Below are positions 1 to 7,235 of a DNA stretch of 10,531 bases, piece after piece. This DNA comes from an uncultured Eubacteriales bacterium. Its GTDB lineage: Bacteria > Bacillota > Clostridia > Lachnospirales > CAG-274. Where the stretch lies: contig CABUWB010000044.1 in assembly GCA_902495025.1 (NCBI GenBank), positions 1 to 10,531 of the forward strand, read 5' to 3'. The notes beneath the pieces were generated by a model. The model made no database searches and was not told the DNA's origin. It saw nothing but the letters and a program-made list of their open reading frames with translations. A program made the position numbers and the translations under genes. The stretch's first letter is position 1, and every line of letters begins with the position of its first letter.

Positions 1-581
1 CCCATTTTCAAGCCGAAAATAAAAACGGGGTCAAGAATTATATTGATAACTGCGCCAATCAGCACAGAAAGCATAGCCGTTTTTGACTTACCCTGACACG
101 AAATGTAAGGGTTAAGACCGAGCGAAAGCTGCACAAAAATCGTACCCCAGATATAAATATCAAGGTAGGACTTTGCATATTTAAAGCTCTCCTCACCTGC
201 GCCGAACAGATAGAGCAGCGGCTCCTCAAAGATAAGTACGCCTGCGGTAATTGTAAGGGCAAAGGCAATAAGCAGAGCAAAGCCGCAGCCGAGTATACCC
301 TCTGCACCCTCATAGTCGCCATGCCCCATACGCATTGAGGCAAGCGGCGCACCGCCGTAGCCGACAAAGGCACTGAACGCCGAAATAATCATAATAACAG
401 GCAGGGTAAGACCTATGCCCGTCAGCGCAATATCGCCCGTACCTGCAATATGACCTATGTAAATGCGGTCAACTATGCTGTAAAGCAGATTTATAAGCTG
501 CGCCACTATCGAGGGCAGCGCAAGGCTGAAAATAAGCGAGGGCAGCGGCGCCGTTGCAAGCCTTTTGTCAGATGAATTCAT
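1..581 (-). CDS. MATE family efflux transporter, N-terminal part (truncated by the window edge)
   Basis: This is the first 193 codons of a multidrug and toxic compound extrusion transporter, which exports cationic drugs or metabolites across the cytoplasmic membrane in exchange for Na+ or H+. The reading frame is open from the ATG at 581 to the left edge. The protein starts MNSSDKRLATAPLPSLIF and has five or so hydrophobic segments, near residues 14-40, 52-78, 96-117, 140-160 and 170-190. Family hallmarks are the first-helix stretch ending in VDRIYIGHIAG (38-47) and the NIILDP motif at 180-185. MATE proteins usually have about 450 residues and 12 helices, so roughly 40% is present. The start is supported by an AAGGAGTG ribosome binding site at 587-594. 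It is divergent from the small gene at 655. A TATAAT-like hexamer lies on this strand at 615-620, but no convincing -35 accompanies it. Substrate cannot be told. Confidence 0.93.
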   Translation of the reverse strand, partial: MNSSDKRLATAPLPSLIFSLALPSIVAQLINLLYSIVDRIYIGHIAGTGDIALTGIGLTLPVIMIISAFSAFVGYGGAPLASMRMGHGDYEGAEGILGCGFALLIAFALTITAGVLIFEEPLLYLFGAGEESFKYAKSYLDIYIWGTIFVQLSLGLNPYISCQGKSKTAMLSVLIGAVINIILDPVFIFGLKM

Positions 582-598
582 AAAAACACTCCTTATAC

Positions 599-627
599 TT
601 GAAAAAGTCCCACAATTATAATATACT
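599..627 (+). promoter_or_regulatory. Sigma-A-type promoter for the 77-residue gene
   Basis: TTGAAA at 599-604 and TATACT at 622-627 are separated by exactly 17 bases, a near-consensus vegetative promoter. The start of transcription would be near 634, leaving a short leader before the ribosome binding site at 643-647. The promoter sits in the 73-base gap shared with the divergent transporter, so transcription of the two genes could interfere. Confidence 0.7.
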
Positions 628-654
628 AAAATAAAAACGTGTGAGGTAAACAAC

Positions 655-888
655 ATGAATAAATACGAAGAAATAATTATGGACAGGGCATACCAGTCCT
701 ACGTTACAGGCGGCGACAGCTATAGCTTTACCCTGCCCGACGGCAAAAAGGCATTTGAAAGACCGCTGTATATCGAGGCAATAGAAAGACTTGCCGCTGA
801 CGGTATGCTCGAAATTGCAGGTCAGAGTGAAAAGCGTATGCGTTTAAGACTGACCGATAAGGGCATTGACTTTGGCAATAGACAGTAA
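655..888 (+). CDS. Small winged-helix-like hypothetical protein
   Basis: This is a 77-residue protein that I cannot assign to a named family. The C-terminal half looks like the end of a winged helix-turn-helix: a helix at about 38-51 (YIEAIERLAADGML), then a short strand pair, then the LTDKG turn at 67-71 common in such domains. It has no membrane segment, signal peptide or cysteine. The start is an ATG preceded by GAGGT at 643-647 with seven bases of spacing. It has its own promoter (599-627) and its own terminator (907-939), so it is transcribed alone. It is divergent from a MATE exporter, an arrangement often seen for local regulators, but the protein is shorter than typical MarR or PadR regulators. 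DNA binding is an inference from shape only. Confidence 0.75.
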   Translation: MNKYEEIIMDRAYQSYVTGGDSYSFTLPDGKKAFERPLYIEAIERLAADGMLEIAGQSEKRMRLRLTDKGIDFGNRQ

Positions 889-906
889 TGCCACAATTTA
901 TTAATC

Positions 907-939
907 GGGCTGTCGCATTTGGTGCGATAGTCCTTTTTT
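907..939 (+). terminator. Rho-independent terminator of the 77-residue gene
   Basis: An 11-base stem (907-917 with 923-933, two G-T pairs) closes a 5-base loop and is followed directly by six T residues (934-939). It lies 18 bases after the stop codon at 886-888. Confidence 0.9.
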
Positions 940-984
940 GTGTAATAAATTAGAGTTTATACGACAACCACTATACTGAACACC

Positions 985-1135
985 AACTTGTAGGGGCGGA
1001 TATTATCCGCCCGAATTTTAAACATATAACAATGGTTGACGGGCGGCAGGTTGCCGCCCCTACGGTAAATCCATACGTTATTGATTTGAATGTTAGGTTG
1101 TTGATGTTACTCCGCTAAACATTAATTTACACCAT
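985..1135 (+). repeat. GC-rich double-hairpin intergenic repeat, copy 1
   Basis: The core at 990-1063 begins GTAGGGGCGG and ends with its exact reverse complement CCGCCCCTAC. It holds two compact hairpins: GGGCGGAT/ATCCGCCC with a 3-base loop (994-1012), and GGGCGGCA/TGCCGCCC with a 3-base loop (1041-1059). A second copy lies in the opposite orientation at 10393-10505. Shared sequence extends beyond the core: AACTT on the left (985-989) and TTAATTTACACCAT on the right (1122-1135). The core has no coding potential. It resembles a non-autonomous dispersed repeat, but no target-site duplication is clear. Confidence 0.8.
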
Positions 1136-1161
1136 CACGCCAACCCCCGCCAAACAAATGA

Positions 1162-1191
1162 GGCTGTCATATCATAACCAATGCAACAGCC
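1162..1191 (-). terminator. Weak candidate terminator of the rsmD-coaD operon
   Basis: Read on the minus strand, GGCTGT (1191-1186) pairs with ACAGCC (1167-1162). After a 2-base bulge, CAT (1183-1181) pairs with ATG (1170-1168). The tail that follows is only TCATTTGTTT, so U-tract quality is poor. It is the only plausible terminator within 100 bases of the operon's last stop codon. Confidence 0.35.
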
Positions 1192-1219
1192 CCACAAACA
1201 CTCACATATTTACTTTAAA

Positions 1220-1792
1220 TTAATACTCGTCGTCCTCATAGTCATCATCGTAGTCGTCCTGAGGGTTATCCACGCTGCCATCAAGAAGGCTCTGTCTTAT
1301 TTTATAGCACTGGTCAAGCTCATTGCTGACAAAGCTCTGCAGCTCAACGGACTTATTGCTGAACGCCTCGAGCATATCATTGAGTCTGTCCTCGGTATCG
1401 GCAAGTCTTTCCTTAACGTAGTCCTTTGCACCAAGGCGCAGGTTTCTTGCCTCCTCATAAGCGGAGTCAATAATTCTTTCAGCCTCCTCCTGCGCAAGCC
1501 TTGTTATTTCGTGCTCGCTTGTAAGCTGCTGTGCCTGTGTCCTTGCCTGCTCAACAATGGTTTTAGCCTGATTGTTAGCCTCGTTTATGGTTTTGTTGCA
1601 GTTGCTTACAATCTTTTCAGCCTGCTTAATCTGACCGGGAAGATTTGCCTTCATCTCCGCAATTAAGTCTGACACCTCGCTGTAATCCACAATAATAAGA
1701 TTATCCCTCGAAAACTTTTTTATAGGTGCCTCTTCTATTAAATTTTGAAGCCTGTCAAGTAAATTGTTGATTGAAGGTACGTTCTGTTCCAT
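1220..1792 (-). CDS. Coiled-coil protein of the coaD-linked 'V-type ATPase subunit H-like' family
   Basis: This 190-residue cytoplasmic protein resembles the clostridial proteins encoded after coaD. Those are often labelled ATPase or vacuolar H+-ATPase subunit H because of their coiled coil; no nucleotide-binding motif is visible here. Residues 1-48 form a short N-terminal region with the VDYSEVSDLIAEM stretch (35-47). Residues about 55-168 are a long, charged, Ala/Glu/Gln-rich helix predicted to form a coiled coil. Residues 179-190 are an Asp/Tyr/Glu-only tail (DDYDDDYEDDEY). The ATG has an AGGAGG site eight bases upstream, inside the end of coaD, and the gene begins two bases after the coaD stop, so it is translationally coupled and last in the operon. 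Its shape recalls DivIVA/SepIVA-type scaffolds found beside coaD in some actinobacteria. That link is inference, and the function is unknown. Confidence 0.9.
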   Translation of the reverse strand: MEQNVPSINNLLDRLQNLIEEAPIKKFSRDNLIIVDYSEVSDLIAEMKANLPGQIKQAEKIVSNCNKTINEANNQAKTIVEQARTQAQQLTSEHEITRLAQEEAERIIDSAYEEARNLRLGAKDYVKERLADTEDRLNDMLEAFSNKSVELQSFVSNELDQCYKIRQSLLDGSVDNPQDDYDDDYEDDEY

Positions 1793-1794
1793 TA

Positions 1795-2283
1795 TTATAT
1801 CCTCCTGTTTGTATATTTAGCCTGTAGTGCGTCCCTGATTATTACAGGCACCTTATCGTCAATATTACCGCCAAAGTGCGCTATCTCCTTAACAACACTG
1901 GAGCTAAGATACATACAGTGCACGCTGGTAGGTATAAAAAGCGTTTCTATTTCCTCCGCAAGGTTGCGGTTGGTAAGTGCCATCTGAAACTCATATTCAA
2001 AGTCCGTAACGGCACGCAGACCCCTTATTATAATGCTTGCATTTATGGAACGGGCAAAGTCCACAGTAAGGCCCGAAAATGCTGCCACCTCAACATTGGG
2101 CAAATCCCCAGTAAGTGCTTGCAGCTGACCTATCCTCTCCTGCGTGGTAAAAACAGGAGTTTTGGAAGGGTTTTCAAGCACACCCACAACAAGTTTATCC
2201 ACAAGCCGAGCCGCCCTTGTTATTATATCCAAATGACCGTTGGTGGTAGGGTCAAAGCTGCCCGGATAAAGAGCTATTTTCAT
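1795..2283 (-). CDS. coaD: Phosphopantetheine adenylyltransferase
   Basis: CoaD transfers AMP from ATP to 4'-phosphopantetheine, giving dephospho-CoA and pyrophosphate, the penultimate step of coenzyme A synthesis in the cytosol. The 162-residue length is typical. The nucleotidyltransferase signature GSFDPTTNGHLD (8-19) contains the T/HxGH-type motif with His17. Lys41 matches the conserved substrate-binding lysine. RGLRAVTDFEYEFQ (87-100) and LSSSVVKEIA (126-135) are the other family blocks. The ATG is preceded by CGGAGGAT. It lies 23 bases after the rsmD stop and 2 bases before the coiled-coil gene, so the three form one operon; the rsmD-coaD pairing is widespread in bacteria. No missing residue or frameshift is seen. 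Confidence 0.97.
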   Translation of the reverse strand: MKIALYPGSFDPTTNGHLDIITRAARLVDKLVVGVLENPSKTPVFTTQERIGQLQALTGDLPNVEVAAFSGLTVDFARSINASIIIRGLRAVTDFEYEFQMALTNRNLAEEIETLFIPTSVHCMYLSSSVVKEIAHFGGNIDDKVPVIIRDALQAKYTNRRI

Positions 2284-2306
2284 TTTTTATCCTCCGTACA
2301 GGAAAA

Positions 2307-2861
2307 TTATACCCTCTTACGCAAGAAGGTCATTTTAGTAGTGCGTTTATAGTCCTTAATGCGGTACACCTCAAAGCCGTCGCACTCTAGCTGTGCCTCA
2401 TCAACGGACTGCTCCGCCACAATATAGCCGCCGTCCTTTAAAATACCGCTTATATGTATTGCGTCAAGAGATGCCTCCACAAGCCCCTTTGCGTACGGCG
2501 GGTCCATAAAAATTATGTCAAACGCCCTGCCCTGTGCGCCAAGCGAGGCTATAACGGACATTACATTGCCCCTGATAACCTGCGCCCTATCAGTAAGGCG
2601 GGCACGTGTGATATTATCCTTAATTACATCAATGCTTTTTTGGCTCTCGTCCACAAAAACGGCTGACGCCGCCCCTCGTGAAAGCGCCTCAATGCCGATA
2701 CCGCCGCTGCCGCTGAATAAATCCAGAAAGTCGGCGTCGTAAATATCGGGCGATATTATATTAAAGAAGGACTCCTTGATTCTGTCTGTGGTAGGGCGTG
2801 TTTCAAGCCCCTCGGGTGCTTTCAGCTTAAGACCCCTTGCCTGCCCCGATATTACACGCAT
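2307..2861 (-). CDS. rsmD: 16S rRNA (guanine(966)-N(2))-methyltransferase
   Basis: RsmD uses S-adenosylmethionine to methylate N2 of guanine 966 (E. coli numbering) of 16S rRNA during assembly of the small ribosomal subunit. The protein has 184 residues, the usual length. The family N-terminus MRVISGQARG and the TRPTTDRIKESFFNII block (21-36) are clear. The SAM-binding motif I, DLFSGSGGIGIEALSRGA, spans 47-64, and the catalytic DPPY of amino-methyltransferases is at 120-123. The ATG has a strong AAGGAGG site at 2869-2875. It is the first gene of the operon rsmD-coaD-coiled-coil and has its own promoter at 2902-2930. Confidence 0.97.
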   Translation of the reverse strand: MRVISGQARGLKLKAPEGLETRPTTDRIKESFFNIISPDIYDADFLDLFSGSGGIGIEALSRGAASAVFVDESQKSIDVIKDNITRARLTDRAQVIRGNVMSVIASLGAQGRAFDIIFMDPPYAKGLVEASLDAIHISGILKDGGYIVAEQSVDEAQLECDGFEVYRIKDYKRTTKMTFLRKRV

Positions 2862-2901
2862 AGAGTAACCTCCTTTAAATACAATTATTCTATAATAACC
2901 T

Positions 2902-2930
2902 ATTATACATTTATTTTTGCCGTAAGTAAA
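2902..2930 (-). promoter_or_regulatory. Sigma-A-type promoter of the rsmD operon
   Basis: On the minus strand, TTTACT (2930-2925) and TATAAT (2907-2902) are 17 bases apart. An A/T-tract of about 40 bases directly upstream of the -35 (2931-2970) could act as an UP element. The -10 and the bases after it share 14 identical bases with the atp promoter. Confidence 0.7.
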
Positions 2931-2980
2931 CAGTTTTTAATAATAAATTTAAAAAATATTTTTATTTACGCTGAACACAC

Positions 2981-3013
2981 AAAAAAAGCTGCCATATTAC
3001 TACGACAGCTTTT
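2981..3013 (-). terminator. Rho-independent terminator of the atp operon
   Basis: On the minus strand, AAAAGCTGTC (3013-3004) pairs with GGCAGCTTTT (2993-2984) around a 10-base loop, and the U-tract runs to 2981. It begins three bases beyond the atpC stop codon (3017-3019) and separates the atp operon from rsmD. Confidence 0.9.
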
Positions 3014-3016
3014 CTC

Positions 3017-3418
3017 TCACGCCTTATCGGCAGTATTTATTCTTATAAGCGCCCTTTTAAGAGCAAGCTCAGCACGAAGGTCATCAACCTTACTATCGTT
3101 ATTCAGTCTGTCCTCAGCCCTGTTTTTAGCAGCCTCGGCTCTCTGAACATCAATCTCGTCAGACCACTCTGCGGCGTCGGTAAGTATGCTCACGCTCTCG
3201 CCGTCAACCTCGGCAAAGCCGCCAAATACGGCAGCCCTTTTTACAGCCTCGCCGCCGTCCATAATACGCAGCACGCCATAGCCAAGTACGGTAACCATGG
3301 GGATATGCCCATGCATAATGCCCACATCACCGCTTGTTGACCTGAATATAACCATATCCGCCTCGCCGTTGTACATTTCTCTCTGGGGAGTAACAATTTT
3401 GACTTTCAGTTTATTCAC
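3017..3418 (-). CDS. atpC: ATP synthase F1 subunit epsilon
   Basis: Epsilon is part of the rotating central stalk, joins gamma to the c ring and inhibits ATP hydrolysis. The protein has 133 residues, as usual. The N-terminal beta-sandwich covers about 1-85, including the conserved GDVGIMHGHIPMVT block (30-43). A C-terminal helical hairpin covers about 88-133. The sequence IDVQRA at 89-94 matches the I(L)DxxRA motif linked to ATP binding in Bacillus PS3 epsilon. The start is GTG, with GGAGTG about eight bases upstream in the gap after atpD. It is the last gene of the operon; a strong terminator follows within four bases. Confidence 0.97.
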   Translation of the reverse strand: MNKLKVKIVTPQREMYNGEADMVIFRSTSGDVGIMHGHIPMVTVLGYGVLRIMDGGEAVKRAAVFGGFAEVDGESVSILTDAAEWSDEIDVQRAEAAKNRAEDRLNNDSKVDDLRAELALKRALIRINTADKA

Positions 3419-3437
3419 AATTAATCACTCCACTCTC

Positions 3438-4835
3438 TCAGTCCTGTTTATAAAATCTGCTCACTACCTCGTCAATGGTACCTGCATTAAGGAACAGACC
3501 CTCGGGAATATCGTCATGCTTGCCGTCCAGAATTTCGGCAAAGCCCCTTACGGTTTCCTCAACAGGGACATACTTTCCGTCGTAGCCTGTAAACTTTTCG
3601 GCAACGAAGAAAGGCTGGGACAAAAATCTCTGTACCTTTCTTGCCCTGCTTACGATAAGCTTATCCTCCTCTGCAAGCTCATCCATACCAAGGATAGAGA
3701 TAATATCCTGTAATTCCCTGTAGCGCTGCAGAATAGCCTGTACGCCACGAGCAACCTTGTAATGCTCCTCGCCAACAACGGCAGGGTCAAGTATTCTCGA
3801 GGTTGACTCCAGTGGGTCAACAGCGGGATAGATACCCTGCTCAACAATGCTTCTTGAAAGTACGGTTGTAGCGTCAAGGTGTGCAAAGGTTGTAGCAGGT
3901 GCAGGGTCGGTTAAGTCGTCGGCAGGCACGTAAACAGCCTGAACGGACGTGATAGAGCCGTTCTTGGTAGATGTAATTCTCTCCTGCAGGGCACCCATTT
4001 CAGTTGCAAGTGTAGGCTGATAACCTACGGCTGATGGCATACGTCCTAAAAGCGCAGACACCTCGGAGCCAGCCTGTGTAAAACGGAAAATATTATCAAT
4101 AAAGAGCAGCACGTCCTGCTTTTCCTCATCTCTGAAATATTCAGCCATGGTAAGACCCGTAAGACCAATTCTCATTCTTGCTCCGGGCGGCTCATTCATC
4201 TGACCGAATACAAGCGCAGTTTTGTCGATAACGCCCGACTCCTGCATTTCGTTATATAAATCATTACCCTCTCTTGTTCTCTCGCCTACGCCGCTGAATA
4301 CGGAGTAGCCGCCATGCTCGGTTGCAATATTACGGATAAGCTCCATAATAAGTACGGTTTTACCAACACCCGCACCACCGAAAAGACCGATTTTACCACC
4401 CTTTGAGTAGGGGCATAAAAGGTCGATTGACTTAATGCCCGTTTCAAGCATTTCAGCGCTTGTAGTCTGCTGAGCAAAGCTTGGTGCAGGGCGGTGGATA
4501 GACCACTTTTCCTCTGTTTTGGGGGCTGGCTTTTCGTCAATTGGCTGACCTGTTACGTTAAACATACGTCCCAGAGTTTCCTTGCCGACAGGCACCCTTA
4601 TAGGTGCGCCCGTATCAACTGCGTCCATACCTCTGCGCAGACCGTCGGTTGAGCTCATGGCAATACACTTAACCACGTCATCACCCGTATGCTGTGCAAC
4701 CTCGGCAATCAGCGTGCCTCTTTCGGTTTCTATCTCAATGGCATTGTAAAGCGCAGGCATATAATCCTCGGAAAACTTAACATCAATAACCGCACCGATT
4801 ATCTGTATAATTTTTCCTACATTTTTATCAGACAT
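3438..4835 (-). CDS. atpD: ATP synthase F1 subunit beta (catalytic)
   Basis: Beta carries the three catalytic sites that make ATP from ADP and phosphate in the F1 head. From the ATG at 4835 it has 465 residues. The Walker A motif GGAGVGKT is at 153-160, the catalytic Glu in GERTREG is Glu185, and Walker B LLFIDN is at 243-248. The lever sequence DELAEED (385-391) replaces the usual DELSEED with a single Ser-to-Ala change. An in-frame GTG at 4847 would add four residues, but the ribosome binding site AAGAGGAA (4848-4855) directly abuts it. The ATG, 12 bases from that site and starting MSDKNVGKI, is preferred. The gene follows atpG by 33 bases. Confidence 0.98.
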   Translation of the reverse strand: MSDKNVGKIIQIIGAVIDVKFSEDYMPALYNAIEIETERGTLIAEVAQHTGDDVVKCIAMSSTDGLRRGMDAVDTGAPIRVPVGKETLGRMFNVTGQPIDEKPAPKTEEKWSIHRPAPSFAQQTTSAEMLETGIKSIDLLCPYSKGGKIGLFGGAGVGKTVLIMELIRNIATEHGGYSVFSGVGERTREGNDLYNEMQESGVIDKTALVFGQMNEPPGARMRIGLTGLTMAEYFRDEEKQDVLLFIDNIFRFTQAGSEVSALLGRMPSAVGYQPTLATEMGALQERITSTKNGSITSVQAVYVPADDLTDPAPATTFAHLDATTVLSRSIVEQGIYPAVDPLESTSRILDPAVVGEEHYKVARGVQAILQRYRELQDIISILGMDELAEEDKLIVSRARKVQRFLSQPFFVAEKFTGYDGKYVPVEETVRGFAEILDGKHDDIPEGLFLNAGTIDEVVSRFYKQD

Positions 4836-4868
4836 TAATAAATTCACTTCCTCTTATAATCAGAATTT

Positions 4869-5720
4869 TTAACACTCGGCGCCGCCTATAATCTCGGTAA
4901 TTTCCTGTGTTATAGCGCCCTGTCTTGCTCTGTTGTACTTTATGTTAAGCTCGTCAAGCATATCGTTTGCGTTTTCGGTAGCGGAGTCCATAGCGGTCAT
5001 ACGTGCGCTCTGCTCGCACAGTGCGGACTCTGCCATGGCACCGTAAATAACGGTATTGATATACTTGGGCAATACATAGCCGAGCACTGCCTCGGGGCTT
5101 GGCTCATAGAGAGTAAGACCCTTATCGGCATTATCGCCTGCCGCAAGCTCCTCCACATCAAACGGAAGCAGCTTAACGCAGGTGCTTTCATAGGAAATTG
5201 TGGAGTGGTACATAGTATAGGCAAGGTAGACCTCGTCGGTTTCACCTGCGGCAAAACGGCGCAGCACGTCCTCGCCTATGCTCCTTGCATCGTTATAGGT
5301 CGGGTTTTCCGAAATACCACGTATATCCCTTACAACAGCCCTGTTTCTTGACTTAAAATACTCATAAGCCTTGGAGCCGACGGTTATAAACTCGCACTCC
5401 ACACCGTCAGCTGCCGCAACAGCACTCTGGCACACGCTGACATTATAGCCGCCGCACAGACCCCTGTCGCCTGCAAGCACAATAACGGTTGCCTTATTTA
5501 CGGGGCGTTTTTTGATATAGGGGTGGTTAAGGTTTGCCGCACCGCCCGCAATCTGCGAAATAACATTCTGTGTCATCTGCGCAAAGGGGTGAATTTGCAC
5601 AAACCTCTCCTTGGATTTATTCAGCTTGGAGCTTGCCACAAGGTTCATAGCCTTGGTTATCTGACGGGTGCTGCCGACACTTTTTATGCGCCGCTTTATT
5701 TCACGCATTCCTCCGCTCAT
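4869..5720 (-). CDS. atpG: ATP synthase F1 subunit gamma
   Basis: Gamma is the asymmetric rotor shaft whose N- and C-terminal helices form a coiled coil inside the alpha3beta3 head. The 283-residue length is typical. The N-terminal signature MREIKRRIKSVGSTRQITKA begins at residue 5, and the C-terminal helix ends NRARQGAITQEITEIIGG, the family signature. The ATG at 5720 has GAGGAGTG upstream, overlapping the atpA stop codon; the gap to atpA is six bases, so coupling is likely. A second ATG four codons in is preceded by GGAGGA but too closely for good initiation. Confidence 0.97.
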   Translation of the reverse strand: MSGGMREIKRRIKSVGSTRQITKAMNLVASSKLNKSKERFVQIHPFAQMTQNVISQIAGGAANLNHPYIKKRPVNKATVIVLAGDRGLCGGYNVSVCQSAVAAADGVECEFITVGSKAYEYFKSRNRAVVRDIRGISENPTYNDARSIGEDVLRRFAAGETDEVYLAYTMYHSTISYESTCVKLLPFDVEELAAGDNADKGLTLYEPSPEAVLGYVLPKYINTVIYGAMAESALCEQSARMTAMDSATENANDMLDELNIKYNRARQGAITQEITEIIGGAEC

Positions 5721-5726
5721 AACGTA

Positions 5727-7235
5727 TCACTCCTCAAAAATCCTTTTAAACTCATCAAGCGCAGCCTTAAGCTCGCTCTCGTTCTCCTCGCTTAACACCT
5801 TTTTTTCACGTATATCGGTAAGCACATTGTTATGCGACTTTTCCATATATTCAAAAAATTCGCTCTCAAACCTTGCAATATTTTCATTTGCAACATCATC
5901 AAGATAGCGGTTTGTTACGGCATAGAGAATAACAACCTCTTTTTCAACCGCAAGTGGCTTATACTGGGGCTGCTTTAAAATTTCCATAACCTTTTTACCA
6001 TGGTTAAGTCTGTCAAGGGTGTCCTTGTCAAGGTCGGAGCCGAACTGTGAAAAGCTTTCAAGCTCCCTGTACTGTGCAAGCTCAATTCTGATAGGGCCTG
6101 CAATCTTCTTCATAGCCTTAATCTGTGCGGCACCGCCAACTCGTGATACGGAAAGACCTGCGTTGATGGCAGGGCGCATACCCGAGTTAAACAGCTCACT
6201 TTCAAGGTAAATCTGACCGTCGGTAATGGAGATTACGTTGGTAGGGATATAAGCCGAAACGTCGCCAGCCTGTGTTTCGATAATAGGCAGGGCAGTAATT
6301 GAGCCGCCGCCGTACTTTTCATCAACACGCGCGCTTCTTTCAAGCAGTCTTGAATGAAGGTAGAATACATCACCTGGGTAAGCCTCACGTCCTGGTGGTC
6401 TTTTAAGCAGCAGCGACATTGTTCTGTAAGCTGCAGCGTGCTTTGAAAGGTCATCATAGACAATAAGCACGTCCTTGCCGTTTTCCATAAACTCCTCACC
6501 CATGGCAACGCCTGCGTAAGGTGCGATATACTGCAGTGTAGCAGGCTCGGACGCAGATGCGGCAACTACAATTGTGTAGTCCATTGCGCCGTAGTCCTCC
6601 AGTGATTTAACAATACGTGCAACAGTTGACGCCTTCTGTCCGATAGCTACATATATACAGATACAGTCCTTGCCCTTTTGGTTAATGATTGTATCAATGG
6701 CGATAGCGGTTTTACCCGTCTGTCTGTCGCCGATGATAAGCTCACGCTGACCCCTGCCAATTGGCACCATGGCGTCAATAGCCTTAATACCTGTCTGCAA
6801 AGGCACGTCAACGCTTTTTCTTGTAATAACGCCCGGAGCTACACGCTCAACGGGTCTGAATTTATCGGTATTTACAGGGCCTTTATCGTCAATAGGCTGA
6901 CCTATTGCATTTACAACCCTGCCTATAAGCGCATCACCAACAGGTACGGACGCAACCCTGCCTGTCAGCTTAACGCTGTCGCCCTCTTTAATGCTGCCGT
7001 CATCGCCGAGAATAACGACGCCGACATTTTCCTCCTCGAGATTTTGTGCAAGACCGTATACACCGCTTTCAAACTGCACAAGCTCACCGCTCATTACGTT
7101 ATCAAGTCCGTAAACTCTTGCAATATCATCTCCGACCTGAATAACCGTACCCACCTCGGAAACATCGAGCTTTGTGGAGTAGGCTTTAATCTGCTCCTTT
7201 AAAACGGAGCTGATTTCATCGGGTCTAAGCTTCAT
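5727..7235 (-). CDS. atpA: ATP synthase F1 subunit alpha
   Basis: Alpha alternates with beta in the F1 hexamer, binds non-catalytic nucleotides and supplies an arginine to the catalytic sites. The protein has 502 residues. The Walker A motif GDRQTGKT is at 169-176 and Walker B-like VLIVYDD at 256-262. The arginine finger lies in SVSRVGG (Arg365). The N-terminal stretch (MKLRPDEISSVLKEQI) is the segment that binds the delta subunit. The ATG overlaps the stop codon of atpH in ATGA (7232-7235) and has AGGAGGG seven bases upstream, so translation is coupled. The sequence is full length with no disrupted motif. Confidence 0.98.
   Translation of the reverse strand: MKLRPDEISSVLKEQIKAYSTKLDVSEVGTVIQVGDDIARVYGLDNVMSGELVQFESGVYGLAQNLEEENVGVVILGDDGSIKEGDSVKLTGRVASVPVGDALIGRVVNAIGQPIDDKGPVNTDKFRPVERVAPGVITRKSVDVPLQTGIKAIDAMVPIGRGQRELIIGDRQTGKTAIAIDTIINQKGKDCICIYVAIGQKASTVARIVKSLEDYGAMDYTIVVAASASEPATLQYIAPYAGVAMGEEFMENGKDVLIVYDDLSKHAAAYRTMSLLLKRPPGREAYPGDVFYLHSRLLERSARVDEKYGGGSITALPIIETQAGDVSAYIPTNVISITDGQIYLESELFNSGMRPAINAGLSVSRVGGAAQIKAMKKIAGPIRIELAQYRELESFSQFGSDLDKDTLDRLNHGKKVMEILKQPQYKPLAVEKEVVILYAVTNRYLDDVANENIARFESEFFEYMEKSHNNVLTDIREKKVLSEENESELKAALDEFKRIFEE

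Larger units (their letters stand above)
940..1219. other. Intergenic stretch without a gene
   Basis: No convincing gene or RNA gene is seen between the terminator at 907-939 and the stop codon of the coiled-coil gene at 1220. The stretch holds repeat copy 1 and a weak candidate terminator for the operon arriving from the right. The remainder is AT-rich and featureless. Confidence 0.7.

Noticed and set aside
1181..1666. 161-codon plus-strand reading frame
   Set aside because: It lies entirely antisense to the coiled-coil gene, whose frame has strong family resemblance, a good ribosome binding site and operon context. The plus-strand product looks like an artificial hydrophobic translation.
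2195..2203. TTATCCACA, a perfect DnaA box, also at 10043-10051, with a near match at 1266-1274
   Set aside because: The two perfect boxes and the near match are scattered singly and all fall in coding sequence (two encode Val-Asp-Lys). There is no cluster or AT-rich unwinding region to suggest an origin.
4836..4847. GTG start for atpD at 4847
   Set aside because: The only ribosome binding site directly abuts this GTG with no spacing, and family N-termini fit the ATG at 4835.
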